Positions 8,671-17,496 are shown, counted from the stretch's first letter. The stretch is 64,000 nt of DNA from Gammaproteobacteria bacterium (GCA_029880545.1 JAOUOD010000001.1:310001-374000), one strand, 5' to 3'. Made by a program: numbers and translations. The notes: generated from the sequence alone by a model not told the origin.

Positions 8671-10371
8671 ATGACAGGACATGACTGGATACGTTTGTCC
8701 GTATTGGCGTTGTCAGTATCACTGCCTGCAGTGGCGGATGCTGCCGACCGCGTTACCGGCAAGATGTTCGCCACCCGCTCCGAAGTCGTTGCCCGTCATG
8801 GCATGGCGGCAACTGCCCAGCCCCTGGCTACTGACGCGGCACTTGATATTCTCAAGCGTGGCGGCAATGCCATTGATGCCGCCATTGCTGCCAACGCTGT
8901 ATTGGCGGTAGTTGAGCCGGTAGGTTGCGGAATTGGCGGTGACCTGTTTGCCCTGGTCTGGAGTGCCGACGACAAGCGGCTGCACGGGCTGAATGCCAGT
9001 GGCCGTTCACCCAGGAGCCTGACGCTGGAAGAATTCAAAAACCGCAAACTCGACAAGATTCCCTCGTTCGGTCCCTTGCCGGTATCGGTTCCCGGTACCG
9101 TGGATGGCTGGTTCGAGCTGCACAAGAAGTTTGGCAAATTGCCGATGACCGATATCCTGGCGCCGGCAATATTTCATGCGCGCAACGGGTTTCCTGTAAC
9201 CGAGCTGATCGCCTACTACTGGGAGCGAAACGCAAAATTCCTCGAGAGCTGGCCTGGGTTCAGGGACTTGTACATGCCCGGCGGACAGGCACCGAAGAAG
9301 GGCGAGATATTCCGTAACCGCAACCTGGCGACAACGCTGGAAATTATCGGTGAGAAAGGGCGCGATGTATTTTACAAGGGACCGATGGCCCGGATCATCG
9401 CTGACTACATGAAAGAAAATGGTGGCTACCTTTCCTATGAGGACATGGCTTCGCACACTTCCGAATGGGTGACGCCGCAGTCAACTGATTATCGTGGCTA
9501 TACAGTCTGGGAGTTGCCGCCCAATGGCCAGGGTATTGCTGCATTGCAGATGCTCAACATTCTTGAGCGTTATGATATTGCTTCCATGGGTTTTGGCAGC
9601 GCCGATTACCTGCATACCCTGATCGAGGCCAAGAAGCTGGTGTTTGAGGATCGCGCCCGGTTTTATTCTGACATGGCATTTAACCAGCTTCCCGTAAAAC
9701 AACTGATTTCAAAATCCTACGCGAACGAACGTAAAAAACTCATTAACCCCGGGCGCGCGGCGAAAACCTACGATGCCGGGATTAATCATGGTGATACCAC
9801 GTACCTGACCGTTGCCGATCGCCAGGGCAACATGGTGTCGCTGATACAGAGTAACTACCGGGGCATGGGATCCGGTATGACGCCGACCGGTCTCGGTTTT
9901 GTGCTGCAGAATCGTGGCGAGCTGTTTGCCTTGCAGGAAGGACACAACAATGTTTACGAACCGGGCAAGCGACCATTCCATACCATTATACCGGCGTTTG
10001 TGACGCGCAAGGGCAAGCCGTACATGAGCTTTGGCGTGATGGGCGGCAGCATGCAACCACAGGGCCATGTACAGATACTGGTGAACATGATTGATTTCGG
10101 CATGAACCTGCAGGAAGCCGGCGACGCGCCGCGCATGCGTCATGACGGTTCTTCGCAGCCGACCGGTGAGCAGATGAAAGACGGCGGCACTGTTTTCCTG
10201 GAGTCAGGCATTCCCCAGGAGACAGTTCGCGAACTGCTGAGCCGCGGTCATCGTATTAGCGAAGGCAAGGGCGGGTTTGGCGGCTACCAGGCGATCATGT
10301 TCGACGATCGTAACAAGGTGTATTTTGGTGCTTCCGAATCTCGCAAGGATGGCGCTGCCGCCGGTTACTAG
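8671..10371 (+). CDS. ggt: gamma-glutamyltransferase / glutathione hydrolase
   Basis: 566 residues with an N-terminal signal peptide (cleavage after V-A-D-A). The N-terminal nucleophile Thr that starts the small subunit after self-cleavage is T376 in H-G-D-T-T-Y-L. Other family blocks are G-G-N-A-I-D-A-A-I-A near residue 67, G-S-G-M-T-P-T-G and the C-terminal G-G-Y-Q-A-I. Enzymes of this family release glutamate from glutathione and other gamma-glutamyl compounds in the periplasm. aggagag precedes the ATG. It lies in a run with the exported peptidase upstream and a PepSY protein downstream. Confidence 0.95.
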   Translation: MTGHDWIRLSVLALSVSLPAVADAADRVTGKMFATRSEVVARHGMAATAQPLATDAALDILKRGGNAIDAAIAANAVLAVVEPVGCGIGGDLFALVWSADDKRLHGLNASGRSPRSLTLEEFKNRKLDKIPSFGPLPVSVPGTVDGWFELHKKFGKLPMTDILAPAIFHARNGFPVTELIAYYWERNAKFLESWPGFRDLYMPGGQAPKKGEIFRNRNLATTLEIIGEKGRDVFYKGPMARIIADYMKENGGYLSYEDMASHTSEWVTPQSTDYRGYTVWELPPNGQGIAALQMLNILERYDIASMGFGSADYLHTLIEAKKLVFEDRARFYSDMAFNQLPVKQLISKSYANERKKLINPGRAAKTYDAGINHGDTTYLTVADRQGNMVSLIQSNYRGMGSGMTPTGLGFVLQNRGELFALQEGHNNVYEPGKRPFHTIIPAFVTRKGKPYMSFGVMGGSMQPQGHVQILVNMIDFGMNLQEAGDAPRMRHDGSSQPTGEQMKDGGTVFLESGIPQETVRELLSRGHRISEGKGGFGGYQAIMFDDRNKVYFGASESRKDGAAAGY

Positions 10372-10409
10372 TTTCTGCTTGGTACAGATCCAGGGATCAG
10401 GAGGCGGCG

Positions 10410-11144
10410 ATGCCCAGTCAACGACAATTGGCAATGGCCTTGCGAATCTGGCACCGGCGCCTGGGCATTGTAGTTGGTGTCCAGTTCCTGCTGTGGACTA
10501 TTGGCGGTATCTATTTTTCCTGGACCGATATCAATAACATTCGCGGCCTGGACGAAAAGCGCGCCGAACAAGTCGAAGCGCTGGAGTTGTCCCGTCCCGA
10601 CCTGAAATCGCTGGACAGCATAATTTCCGCAAACCCGTCTCCGCCGGTCAAAGCCGTGATGGCTTATGTCGTTGCCGGATCGCCGGTATACCGCGTCTCC
10701 CGCGTAACCGGTGCCGTTGAGCTTTACGATGCCGTGAATGGATCAAGAATTTCTCCCATCACCCGTGATATGGCGCAAGCTATTGCCAGGCAGGATTTCG
10801 GTCTGGAGTACCCCATTGTGCAAACGTTGTGGGTGGAAAAGGCCGGTGGCGAGTACAAGGGCCCGGTGCCGGCATGGCGCATGGATTTTGACAACTGGAA
10901 ACAGAGCCATATCTACGTAGATGCATCCAGTGGCACGGTAACGGCAAGGCGTAACAGGTTGTGGCGAATATTTGATTTTCTGTGGATGTTGCATATTCTT
11001 GATTTCGAGGATCGCTCTGATATAAACAACTGGCTTTTGAGGCTTATGTCCATCGCCGGTCTGATCACGCTATCCAGTGGTTACTTGCTTTGGTATCTCA
11101 CCTACAGAATCAGGAAAAGTCATGCTGCAAAGATACAAGATTAA
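10410..11144 (+). CDS. PepSY-type membrane protein
   Basis: 244 residues, preceded by aggaggcggcg. An N-terminal membrane helix (W-H-R-R-L-G-I-V-V-G-V-Q-F-L-L-W) is followed by a periplasmic part with PepSY-like character (A-R-Q-D-F-G-L-E-Y-P-I and W-R-M-D-F-D-N), and two C-terminal helices containing W-L-L-R-L-M-S-I-A-G-L. The layout fits the PepSY-associated transmembrane family, found with iron reductases and siderophore uptake or as peptidase modulators. Here the exported peptidase and ggt are its neighbours. Its 3' end overlaps the aldolase gene by 23 nt. Confidence 0.75.
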   Translation: MPSQRQLAMALRIWHRRLGIVVGVQFLLWTIGGIYFSWTDINNIRGLDEKRAEQVEALELSRPDLKSLDSIISANPSPPVKAVMAYVVAGSPVYRVSRVTGAVELYDAVNGSRISPITRDMAQAIARQDFGLEYPIVQTLWVEKAGGEYKGPVPAWRMDFDNWKQSHIYVDASSGTVTARRNRLWRIFDFLWMLHILDFEDRSDINNWLLRLMSIAGLITLSSGYLLWYLTYRIRKSHAAKIQD

Positions 11145-12189
11145 ACGTCCCGGCCCGTTCAAGACCCGTCAGTTTGCCAGTGATAACTGCTCGGGAATCT
11201 GCCCCGAGGCCTTTGTTGCCATGGAACAGGCTAATACCGGTCATGCCGCCGCCTATGGTGAGGACGAATGGACGGCACAAGCGGCGGACATGCTGCGTGA
11301 TTTTTTTGATACCGATTGTGAAGTTTTTTTTACCTTTAACGGTACGTCCGCCAATGCCATCACCTTGTCCAGCATGTGTCGTTCCTATCACGCAGTGCTG
11401 ACTTCCGATGTGTCACATATCGAATCCAATGAGTGTGGTGCGCCCGAATTTTTCAGTCATGGTTCCAAGTTATTGCTGATCGACAGTCGCCAGGGCAAGG
11501 TGACGCCGGACGGAATCCATGCCTATGCCGGCCGACCGGAGAACATTCACTTTCCGAAGCCGCATGTGGTCAGCCTGACCCAGCCTACCGAGTTTGGCAC
11601 CATCTACACGGTGGATGAGCTCAAGGCGATCAATGATGTTTGTGAGCAATACCAGCTGAAGACACACATGGATGGCGCACGTTTTGCCAATGCCCTGGTT
11701 GCTCTGGATACGCATCCCGCCGAGATTACCTGGAAGGCGGGCGTTGATGTGCTGTGCTTCGGTGGTACCAAGAACGGGCTCGCGGTTGGGGAAGCCATCG
11801 TTTTTTTCAATATGGAACTGGCCCGGGAATTTGATTACCACTGCAAGCAGGCGGGTGAACTGGCATCGAAGATGCGTTTTATCACCGCACCCTGGATAGG
11901 CATGCTGCAGGACAATGCCATGCATCGTTACGCGGCCCATGCCAACGAAATGGCCCGCTACTTGGCTGACAGATTGACCGCGATTCCGGGCGTCGAGTTG
12001 CTGTTCCCGGTGGAAACCAATGCCGTCTATATTGCACTGAGCCAGGAACAGGAAAAAGCCATGCACGAGCATGGCTGGCACTTCCATATCTTTGACAAGG
12101 CTGGCGCCAGGTTTATGTGCTCCTGGGATACCGGGCACGAAGAAATCGATGCTTTTGCCGCTGATCTTGCCGAGGTATTGGGTCGGTGA
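11122..12189 (+). CDS. ltaE: low-specificity L-threonine aldolase family, PLP enzyme
   Basis: 355 residues. The PLP-binding lysine is in C-F-G-G-T-K-N-G, as in the beta-eliminating lyase/threonine aldolase fold, and S-D-N-C-S-G and H-M-D-G-A-R also match. The usual reaction is cleavage of L-threonine or L-allo-threonine to glycine and acetaldehyde in the cytoplasm. The ATG at 11122 has aggaaaag upstream. The gene is translationally coupled to the PepSY gene. The exact amino-acid substrate is uncertain within the family. Confidence 0.88.
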   Translation: MLQRYKIKRPGPFKTRQFASDNCSGICPEAFVAMEQANTGHAAAYGEDEWTAQAADMLRDFFDTDCEVFFTFNGTSANAITLSSMCRSYHAVLTSDVSHIESNECGAPEFFSHGSKLLLIDSRQGKVTPDGIHAYAGRPENIHFPKPHVVSLTQPTEFGTIYTVDELKAINDVCEQYQLKTHMDGARFANALVALDTHPAEITWKAGVDVLCFGGTKNGLAVGEAIVFFNMELAREFDYHCKQAGELASKMRFITAPWIGMLQDNAMHRYAAHANEMARYLADRLTAIPGVELLFPVETNAVYIALSQEQEKAMHEHGWHFHIFDKAGARFMCSWDTGHEEIDAFAADLAEVLGR

Positions 12190-12202
12190 GCCCTGGCAAG
12201 CG

Positions 12203-12520
12203 TCAGGAATTCAGGGTCGGCCACAACGATGCGTGGGTGACCTGCTGACCGAGCATAACCACCTCGCCCTGGCGCCGGTCGTGCCGGTCCTGGCTGTAAT
12301 CGAACCGGTAGCGTCGATAAAGACGAAAACCGCTGCCCCTGCTCTTGCGGGCACGCAATGTTTCCAGCACGGCAGTGCCATCCAGAAATTGCATACCGGA
12401 TTGCTTGCACAGGTCCACGGCAGTTTTGACAGCGATTTCCTTGGCTTTCAGGGCATCAAGAAAAAACGCAACCGCCAGGATTGAAATCACTACAAGCAGG
12501 AACTCACCGGGGCTGATCAT
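12203..12520 (-). CDS. DUF3301-family protein
   Basis: 105 residues: one N-terminal membrane helix (F-L-L-V-V-I-S-I-L-A-V-A-F-F-L) and a basic soluble domain including Q-F-L-D-G-T-A-V-L and R-R-Y-R-F-D-Y, which fit the DUF3301 family of single-span gammaproteobacterial proteins. The function of this family is unknown. It lies eight bases from the NMT1-like gene on the same strand, so the two are probably co-transcribed, and it converges with the aldolase gene. Confidence 0.7.
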   Translation of the reverse strand: MISPGEFLLVVISILAVAFFLDALKAKEIAVKTAVDLCKQSGMQFLDGTAVLETLRARKSRGSGFRLYRRYRFDYSQDRHDRRQGEVVMLGQQVTHASLWPTLNS

Positions 12521-12528
12521 GGGTCAGT

Positions 12529-13419
12529 TTACGCCGGCAACTTCATGATGGCCGATTCATAGGCATGGCGCCTGCTGATCACGCCCGATGCCAGAAACAC
12601 GTCCAGCAAGGTTTCGTATTCATCCCGGCCTATATCGGCATTGCCGTCCCAGGTGCCCATGGCCTGGTAGGCGGAAATGGTGCTGGATAATACGGCGCTA
12701 TCCGTATCGGTGAAAAACCCGCTCGCCTGAAGTTGCCGCGCCAGTTCGGCTGAATCCGTGGCAACCGTGTATTCACGCGCCCGGGTGTAGGCATGTAGAA
12801 ACGCCCTGGCCATGTCTGTCTCCAGCCATTGCCGGGTGGCGCAAATGCTGCTGAAGGCGACCGGGCCGACCGCCGCGCCGACACTGGCGACCACGTGGGC
12901 AAGACCCTCAAATTCCAGTTGCTGGGGCATTGGACCCTGCATGTGCACGAATTCTCCTCGACCATCCCGGAACGTTTTTTCAATGGCGCCGACGTCACCG
13001 GCGTCTATTACTTCCAGTTCATCAAGGCTGATGCCCTGTTTTTGCAGGGCGTAGCGCAACATGGCCAGTGGCTGAAAGAAGTGATCCACGAGGACTTTCC
13101 GGCCTTTGAGCTTGGCCCATTGAAAATCCGGGTCGGCTTGCCGACTGGCGATGAAAAACCCGTCACGACTGTTAATACGGGCAAAGTGGATGATATCCAG
13201 CGATTTCCCGGCTTCCAGGTCGGCAAAGCTGGTGGCCACTGCTGACTGGCCCACGTTCCAGGTGCCGTCCCTGAGTCCGTCATTGAGCGGTTTGTCCGGG
13301 GTTGCGGGCGCGTAGTGTGGTTCAAGTCCTTCTTTTGCCAGAAAACCCCCGGCGATCGCCATTAAAAATGGGGAATAAAACGCGGAATGGCGCAGTGCGC
13401 TGATTTTTATGGGTGTCAT
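12529..13419 (-). CDS. NMT1/SsuA-like substrate-binding-fold protein without signal peptide
   Basis: 296 residues. The start I-K-I-S-A-L-R-H-S-A-F-Y-S-P-F and the segment A-I-A-G-G-F-L-A-K-E-G-L resemble type-2 periplasmic binding proteins of the NMT1/THI5/SsuA group. There is no signal peptide and no ABC permease or ATPase gene nearby, so it may be a cytoplasmic ligand sensor, a THI5-like enzyme, or an orphan binding protein. ggag lies 13 nt upstream of the ATG. It is the upstream gene of the pair with DUF3301. Confidence 0.65.
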   Translation of the reverse strand: MTPIKISALRHSAFYSPFLMAIAGGFLAKEGLEPHYAPATPDKPLNDGLRDGTWNVGQSAVATSFADLEAGKSLDIIHFARINSRDGFFIASRQADPDFQWAKLKGRKVLVDHFFQPLAMLRYALQKQGISLDELEVIDAGDVGAIEKTFRDGRGEFVHMQGPMPQQLEFEGLAHVVASVGAAVGPVAFSSICATRQWLETDMARAFLHAYTRAREYTVATDSAELARQLQASGFFTDTDSAVLSSTISAYQAMGTWDGNADIGRDEYETLLDVFLASGVISRRHAYESAIMKLPA

Positions 13420-13626
13420 TGATGTGAATACTCCAGAGATACGAACATGTGCCGATTAGGGTAAGCGACGACGACTAAATCACCATTTTAAGCTGGTTTG
13501 GCGGGTGTGCAAGGCCATGCCAGTCAGATGTCGGACTGAATTTCTGGTGCTGACCCGAGCGATGTGGTCCAATCCGCGCGTTTTGTCGGTATGCCAGAGC
13601 CAATCTGCAAGCAATTTAGAATGAAT

Positions 13627-13640
13627 TTGATCTTAAGCAA
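13627..13640 (+). promoter_or_regulatory. putative FNR/Crp-family box upstream of the octahaem operon
   Basis: TTGATcttaAGCAA matches the FNR consensus TTGAT-N4-ATCAA at 9 of 10 positions and lies 71 nt before the DUF302 start. A very AT-rich stretch (tatattataaaatac) follows and could hold the -10 element. No other feature lies in the 291-nt gap 13420-13710. Assignment to FNR, Anr or Dnr cannot be made from the site alone. Confidence 0.5.
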
Positions 13641-13710
13641 AGAAGTATATTATAAAATACTAATATATTTTGGTCGAAGACAGATCACTTAATTACTGGA
13701 GGATGTACAA

Positions 13711-14253
13711 ATGGTCAAATATATCGTGGGTTTTTTAGCGGCGACGGCGCTATTTGCCATTATCGCGGTGAACTACGCCGGCGATCTGATGCTGAGAGAA
13801 GTGCCCAGCCCTTATGGCGTCGAAGAAACCGCTGCCCGTATCCAGCGCAATATCCAGGGGCTGGCCAGCAATGGCTGGAAGCTGTCCGGATTACGTAATC
13901 CGGCAGCGGCCGTGGCGGCTGATGGCACCAATGTTGCGCCCGTGTTGCTGATCGAGGCGTGCAGCACCAAGTATTCCGCGCCAATGCTAAAGGATGACAC
14001 TACCCGGATCCTGTCAATTCTCATGCCTTGCACCATTACCGTATACAAGAAAGACGATGGCAAGACTTATATCGGTCTGATGAATTCAGGCCTGATGGGC
14101 CGCATGTTCGGTGCCAAGGTGGGCGCAATTATGGCGGAAGTCGCAAAAGACCAGGCCAAGTTCGTCACATTTGATGCCAGCAAACCGGCACCGGCACTGA
14201 TCAAGGTTCAGCCTGGTGGTGGCAAGGGCGGCCCCGCAGCCGGTGGCTGCTAG
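13711..14253 (+). CDS. DUF302-family protein with N-terminal membrane anchor
   Basis: 180 residues: a hydrophobic N-terminus (Y-I-V-G-F-L-A-A-T-A-L-F-A-I-I-A-V) and then a DUF302-like fold with V-P-S-P-Y-G-V-E-E-T-A-A-R-I and the pair I-E-A-C-S/M-P-C-T-I. The tail is glycine-rich and ends in Cys. DUF302 proteins often accompany sulfur-metabolism and haem-protein genes, but their biochemical role is not settled. tggagg precedes the ATG. It leads the operon with the octahaem cytochrome 51 nt downstream. Confidence 0.8.
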   Translation: MVKYIVGFLAATALFAIIAVNYAGDLMLREVPSPYGVEETAARIQRNIQGLASNGWKLSGLRNPAAAVAADGTNVAPVLLIEACSTKYSAPMLKDDTTRILSILMPCTITVYKKDDGKTYIGLMNSGLMGRMFGAKVGAIMAEVAKDQAKFVTFDASKPAPALIKVQPGGGKGGPAAGGC

Positions 14254-14304
14254 GGTAATGTCGGTAAAAGGACAGCACTCCAGAATTATCGATTGGAGAA
14301 CAAG

Positions 14305-15981
14305 ATGAAACTATTACATACACAATTTACGGCCTGGGTGATGGCGATTGCCCTGGCGGGACTGGTCGGTCCACAGGCGTGGGCCAGCAGCAAGCCGGTC
14401 GAGGCAGCAGCACAGCCGGCAGCTACGAAACCAGCCGAGAAACCGGTTGCCGATGCCAAGGCTGAGGCAAAAAAGGACAGCAAGTCGACCGCTGACCATT
14501 CAAAGTTCAAGGAACTGAAGAAGAGCTTCAAAGATGGGCCGGAAGTCACCAAGGCTTGTATCAGCTGTCATACCGAAGCCGCCAAGCAGGTACACGCAAC
14601 CAAGCACTGGAACTGGGAATTCATTAATCCCCAGACCAAACAAAAGCTGGGCAAGAAGCATGTAATCAACAACTTCTGTACATCAGTAAAAACCAACCAG
14701 ACATTCTGCAGCGCCTGTCATGTTGGTTATGGCTGGAAGGACGACAGCTTCAATTTCGCCAAGCAGGAGAATGTAGACTGCCTGGTATGTCACGATACCA
14801 CCGGCAGCTACAAGAAGATTCCCGGCCTGGCCGGCCATCCAAATTACAAGCGCATGGAGTGGCCACCGCATTCAGGCAAGTTCCGCGATGCAGTTGACTT
14901 GAAGAAGGTCGCACAGAATGTTGGCAAGACCAGCCGCGATACCTGTGGTGCCTGCCACTTCTACGGTGGTGGCGGCAATGGCGTCAAGCACGGTGATCTC
15001 GATAGCACGCTGTCCGAGCCATCAAAGTCTCTTGATGTTCACATGGACAAGGATGGCTTGAACTTCACTTGCGGCAAGTGCCACCTGAGTGATGCACACG
15101 AGGTATCCGGTAGCCGTTACGCACCCACCGCTGCAGATGACAAGGGTTTCCTGAAACGTGGCGCCAAGGATGATCGTAATCCGACCACTTGCCAGGCCTG
15201 TCACGGTACGGAGCCTCATGATGGCGTGGAGCCAAAACTGAATGACCATACTGATCGTATCGCCTGCCAGACCTGCCATATTCCGGCATTTGCTCGTGGC
15301 GCATTGCACACCAAGATGAGCTGGGACTGGTCAACAGCCGGCAAGCTCGGCAAGAACGGCGAGCGCATCCAGATCAAGGGCGCGGAAGGTCGTGACCTGT
15401 ATGACAGCAAAAAAGGTCATTTCACCTACGAGCGCTATGTAATCCCGGAATACAAGTGGTTCAACGGCGACGTCAAGTACACCCTGTTTGGTGACAAGGT
15501 TGATGGTTCAAAGAAAGTGAAAATCAGCGAGTTCATGGGTAGTGCCGACGATCCAGCATCGCGCATCTGGCCGGTGAAGGTGTTTACCGGAAAGCAGCCG
15601 TTTGATGTTGGCAACCAGACTCTTGCCGTGTTCCATACTGCAGGCAAGGACGAGGCGGCATTCTGGGGTAACTATGACTGGAAAAAATCACTGGAAGCCG
15701 GCATGGCGGCAACAGGTATTCCATTCAGCGGCAAATATGATTTCGTTGAAACCGAATCGGTGTGGCCAATAACACATATGGTAGCACCAAAGGATGACGC
15801 GCTGACATGTGCCCAATGCCACAAGAAAAATGGAAGACTGGAAGCGGTAACCGGAATCTACATTCCCGGACGTGATAGCAACGCTGTAATCGACTTCATT
15901 GGCTGGAGCCTGGCGCTGTTGACCCTGATCGGGGTACTGATTCACGGCGGCATCCGCATCATCATGAGCAGAAAGGGGTAA
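14305..15981 (+). CDS. octahaem c-type cytochrome, tetrathionate reductase (Otr) family
   Basis: 558 residues from the ATG at 14305 (ggagaa just before). A signal peptide ends near W-A-S, followed by an Ala/Lys/Pro-rich linker (~30-66). Eight CXXCH motifs are present in order: CISCH, CSACH, CLVCH, CGACH, CGKCH, CQACH, CQTCH, CAQCH. The block N-N-F-C-x8-F-C-S-A-C-H-V-G-Y-G-W and the motif order match the octahaem tetrathionate reductase (Otr) family. Otr from Shewanella reduces tetrathionate, nitrite and hydroxylamine in vitro; the physiological substrate is open. Unlike soluble Otr it ends with a membrane helix (F-I-G-W-S-L-A-L-L-T-L-I-G-V), anchoring it on the periplasmic face beside its cytochrome b partner. 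Confidence 0.9.
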   Translation: MKLLHTQFTAWVMAIALAGLVGPQAWASSKPVEAAAQPAATKPAEKPVADAKAEAKKDSKSTADHSKFKELKKSFKDGPEVTKACISCHTEAAKQVHATKHWNWEFINPQTKQKLGKKHVINNFCTSVKTNQTFCSACHVGYGWKDDSFNFAKQENVDCLVCHDTTGSYKKIPGLAGHPNYKRMEWPPHSGKFRDAVDLKKVAQNVGKTSRDTCGACHFYGGGGNGVKHGDLDSTLSEPSKSLDVHMDKDGLNFTCGKCHLSDAHEVSGSRYAPTAADDKGFLKRGAKDDRNPTTCQACHGTEPHDGVEPKLNDHTDRIACQTCHIPAFARGALHTKMSWDWSTAGKLGKNGERIQIKGAEGRDLYDSKKGHFTYERYVIPEYKWFNGDVKYTLFGDKVDGSKKVKISEFMGSADDPASRIWPVKVFTGKQPFDVGNQTLAVFHTAGKDEAAFWGNYDWKKSLEAGMAATGIPFSGKYDFVETESVWPITHMVAPKDDALTCAQCHKKNGRLEAVTGIYIPGRDSNAVIDFIGWSLALLTLIGVLIHGGIRIIMSRKG

Positions 15982-16580
15982 TGACCATGGAACGCATTTA
16001 TATATTCAAACGTTTCGAACGCTTCTGGCACTGGACCCAGGCCCTGCTGATCATGACCATGATGATGACGGGCTTCGAGATTCACGGTACTTATAATGTG
16101 CTTGGTTTCCAGTCGGCAGTAAACTTGCACACCACTGCGGCATGGGCGTTGATTACGCTGTGGGTGTTTGCGATCTTCTGGCATTTCACTACGGGTGAAT
16201 GGAAGCAGTACATTCCAACAATGGAGAAGGTGGAAGCGATGATGCGGTACTATGTTACCGGTATCTTTACCCACGCGCCGCATCCGTTCCGCCAGACCAT
16301 GCTGACCAAGCACAACCCTTTACAGCGACTGGCTTATCTGTTCGTCAAGCTGATCATCAACCCGTTGATCTGGCTGACCGGCCTGTTGTACCTGTTCTAC
16401 AGTTCATGGAATGACTGGGGTCTGGGCTGGTTGTCTCTAGGCTGGGTTGCAACGTTCCACGTAATCGGGGCATTCATGATGTTGGTATTCTTTATCGCGC
16501 ATATATACCTCGCAACAGCCGGCCATACGCCAACCGCCCATATCAAGGCGATGATTACCGGTTGGGAAGAAGTTGATTGA
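15981..16580 (+). CDS. cytochrome b (b561/HydC-like), quinone-linked partner of the octahaem protein
   Basis: 199 residues with four membrane spans, starting R-I-Y-I-F-K-R-F-E-R-F-W-H-W-T-Q. Histidines in spans 1, 2 and 4 (F-W-H-W, F-W-H-F, T-F-H-V) and the last-helix I-A-H-I-Y fit bis-His b-haem ligation in the cytochrome b561/NiFe-hydrogenase b-subunit family. The first ATG overlaps the preceding stop (taATG); an ATG six bases later is also possible. Stop-start coupling strongly suggests that it passes electrons between the quinone pool and the octahaem cytochrome. Confidence 0.88.
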   Translation: MTMERIYIFKRFERFWHWTQALLIMTMMMTGFEIHGTYNVLGFQSAVNLHTTAAWALITLWVFAIFWHFTTGEWKQYIPTMEKVEAMMRYYVTGIFTHAPHPFRQTMLTKHNPLQRLAYLFVKLIINPLIWLTGLLYLFYSSWNDWGLGWLSLGWVATFHVIGAFMMLVFFIAHIYLATAGHTPTAHIKAMITGWEEVD

Positions 16581-16581
16581 T

Positions 16582-17496
16582 ATGAAAATCGAGACCGGAA
16601 AACTGCGTTATTTAATGGCAGTCAAACGGCTCAGGGCGACACCCCTTTTCGGGGGTGTCGTATCCGTTTTGCTGTTCGCACTGCTAAGCGTGCCGACCAT
16701 GGCACTGGATCAAACAGATGCAGTCAACCTGCCGCATGTCAACGACGATGCCCGGGACAATTTCAATAACTATATCTATTCACCGAAAAACAGGGCGTTT
16801 GCCATTGGTCCCGGGGGTTACTGGGCCTGGTCCAACGGTGTAGCGACTCCGGAGGCGGCGGCGAAACAGGCTGTTGCTGATTGTGAAAAGGCCAGCGCCG
16901 GCTATCCATGCATAGTCTATGCGCTGAATGACGAGATTGTGTTTGACGAGCCGGCCTGGAATACCTTGTGGCGTCCGTATTCAACGCGCAAGGGTGCACA
17001 GGCAGCAAAGGAAGGAACCGGTCGCGGCATGCGATTTTATGATCTGCGTTTCAGAACGGAAAAAGGCGCAGTGCGGAAATTGTCTGATTACCGGGGCAAG
17101 GTGAAGATCGTGCATTTCTGGGGGTCCTGGTGCCCGCCATGCATGCGGGAACTGCCTGACTTGCAAGCTTTCTACCAGTCCATGGACAAGAGCATGAGGC
17201 AAAACGTGGAGTTGGTTATGTTGCAGGTGCGTGAGCCGTTGTCTCAATCCGCGAAATGGCTCAACCATAACGAACTCAAGGGCTTGCCCTTGTTCGACAG
17301 TGGCATGAAATCGGCGCTGGATACGGAGTTCCAGCTGGCAAACGGCCAAAAACTTCCGGATCGGGACATTGCCTTTGTGTTTCCAACGACATACATCCTG
17401 GACAAGAATGGCGTGGTGTTATTTCGCCGATTTGGCCCGATTCGCGACTGGAGTGAGTATCGTGGACTGATCGCGGATGCTGCCGGCCTGAAGTAG
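16582..17496 (+). CDS. TlpA-like thioredoxin-fold protein with an extra N-terminal domain
   Basis: 304 residues, starting 2 nt after the cytochrome b stop. A long signal sequence (hydrophobic core ~24-41) precedes a ~75-residue segment with paired cysteines C101 and C110 (A-D-C-E-K and Y-P-C-I-V) that resembles small DUF4189-like domains. The C-terminal half is a TlpA/thioredoxin fold with W-C-P-P-C at 183-187 and the cis-Pro in F-P-T-T-Y. Periplasmic WCPPC proteins usually reduce disulfides, for example for c-type haem attachment. Its place right after an octahaem cytochrome and cytochrome b suggests service to that complex, or redox sensing. The hairpin at 16637-16660 lies inside its signal-peptide codons. 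Confidence 0.82.
   Translation: MKIETGKLRYLMAVKRLRATPLFGGVVSVLLFALLSVPTMALDQTDAVNLPHVNDDARDNFNNYIYSPKNRAFAIGPGGYWAWSNGVATPEAAAKQAVADCEKASAGYPCIVYALNDEIVFDEPAWNTLWRPYSTRKGAQAAKEGTGRGMRFYDLRFRTEKGAVRKLSDYRGKVKIVHFWGSWCPPCMRELPDLQAFYQSMDKSMRQNVELVMLQVREPLSQSAKWLNHNELKGLPLFDSGMKSALDTEFQLANGQKLPDRDIAFVFPTTYILDKNGVVLFRRFGPIRDWSEYRGLIADAAGLK
16637..16660 (+). other. GC-rich hairpin inside the start of the TlpA-like gene
   Basis: A 9-bp perfect stem (cgacacccc / ggggtgtcg) with loop ttttcg, followed by tatccgtttt. It lies 55 nt into the coding frame and resembles an intrinsic terminator or attenuator with a late T-run. Confidence 0.45.
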
